From: Paenisporosarcina macmurdoensis
Lineage (GTDB): Bacteria > Bacillota > Bacilli > Bacillales_A > Planococcaceae
Reading direction: 5' to 3'
NCBI RefSeq assembly: GCF_042658845.1
Contig: NZ_JBHSRI010000019.1
Span: 35,931 to 99,930, forward strand
DNA: 64,000 nt
The notes beneath the pieces are model-generated. The model had not been told where the DNA came from, did not search any database, and was given only the letters and a program-made list of their open reading frames with translations. The translations under genes and the position numbers were made by a program. The stretch's first letter is position 1, and every line of letters begins with the position of its first letter. Positions 63,530 to 64,000 of the stretch are shown here, piece after piece.

Positions 63530-63631
63530 ACTTACTCCAAAGAAAAATAAAGGCGTGCTAGCCAGAGCCACAAATGTCTTTTATTTGTGGCTCTGGTTGG
63601 CAACCTGGGGGTAGTTCTTTAGAGTAAGTGG
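63530..63631. repeat. Element B, copy 3
   Basis: Complete palindromic element; the interior GGCGTGCTAGCCAGAGCC and right end GGTAGTTCTTTAGAGTAAGT match the copies at 20184 and 20423. Confidence 0.88.
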
Positions 63632-63767
63632 ATACTAGTCGCCTGCGGTAGTGTGTCCCTCCGATGATGAGACAAAATTGCCTTTCAAATTGTGGCTCTC
63701 ATCAACACCCCACACTCTCGCGGAAGTCGTTACAGAACATCAGGGTCACTAATACTAATGATGTCAT

Positions 63768-63876
63768 GGTTTTCAGTGCGCTTCGGACGTTTCCTCTGCT
63801 GCACAATAATCTAGAGTTTAAAGAGTGGGGCTTGTGACTTCATCACTCGCCCCACTCTATTTTTTCAGATCATTGT
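63768..63876 (+). repeat. Element A, copy 12, interrupted by an IS
   Basis: The copy runs normally to TCAGATCATTG and then changes to unrelated sequence (TTGGATAGGATAC) where other copies read TGCGGC. The element is cut by the mobile element at the window end. Confidence 0.87.
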
Positions 63877-64000
63877 TGGATAGGATACAATTAGTTGGAC
63901 AACGAAATTAAGGGCAAGTAGAATAATACACAACCAGTGAGGAGAATCTACTATGTCCAAAAAAAGAAGAACATTTTCAACCGAGTTTAAAAAACAAGTG
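63876..64000 (+). mobile_element. Left end of an insertion sequence, likely IS3 type
   Basis: Sequence unique in the window begins inside element A at about 63876. It has GTTGGACAAC-type bases near the end, then a ribosome-binding site and a transposase-like start. The right end is outside the window, so the terminal repeats cannot be compared. Confidence 0.72.
63953..64000 (+). CDS. Transposase OrfA, N-terminal fragment
   Basis: Sixteen codons (MSKKRRTFSTEFKKQV) are visible before the window ends. GAGGAGAA stands 7 nt before the ATG. The (K/R)RR(T/R)F(S/T)xEFK start is typical of the helix-turn-helix OrfA of IS3-family elements. Only the start is seen, so the group is not assigned. Confidence 0.8.
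   Translation, partial: MSKKRRTFSTEFKKQV

Overview
The window looks like chromosome of a low-GC, endospore-forming Firmicute, most likely Planococcaceae/Caryophanaceae (Sporosarcina, Paenisporosarcina or Psychrobacillus type). The evidence is the Bacillus-like gene order rpiB - TIGR01440 - glyA - upp - mnaA - atpZIBEFHAGDC - ywzB - murA - spoIID - spoIIQ - spoIIID - mbl - epuA - fabZ, the sporulation genes, the many TTG/GTG starts with strong AGGAGG sites, and S-layer-homology (SLH) surface proteins. Nearly all genes lie on the minus strand. The genus is an inference.

Layout. 1-8.5 kb: a lactocepin-like subtilase cut by the window edge, then a 1434-aa SLH-anchored subtilase, then a repeat cassette. 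8.5-12 kb: kinase, isomerase and aldolase genes that look like a 5-deoxyribose / methylthioribose disposal pathway. 12-20 kb: small membrane protein, SDR enzyme, and an 1831-aa SLH surface protein with lamin-tail and metallophosphoesterase domains. 20-27 kb: a YknW/YknX-like pair, small unknown genes and dense repeats. 27.5-31.8 kb: SWIM-finger protein translationally coupled to an SNF2 helicase. 33-37 kb: lipoproteins, ssbB and ywpF. 37-62.7 kb: the conserved core, interrupted by a NERD-domain nuclease gene and a LOV-GAF-GGDEF-EAL blue-light c-di-GMP phosphodiesterase. The last bases are the left end of an insertion sequence of likely IS3 type.

The intergenic DNA is the remarkable part. (1) At least ten short arrays use about five different words of 9-15 bases, each repeated 3-7 times with fixed centre-to-centre spacing of 20-21 bp (two helical turns); a further word uses 31-32 bp (three turns). 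Word identity differs by family while the phase is kept. (2) Element A, about 240 bp, occurs 12 times, all 12 in the same orientation, and its stems show compensatory base changes. (3) B, C, J and K are palindromic or hairpin repeats. (4) Two loci (about 23.2-24.8 kb and 32.6-34.3 kb) share the same promoter-bearing leader and the same terminator tail in opposite orientation but carry unrelated cargo genes. I could not run alignments or database searches, so novelty is unverified.
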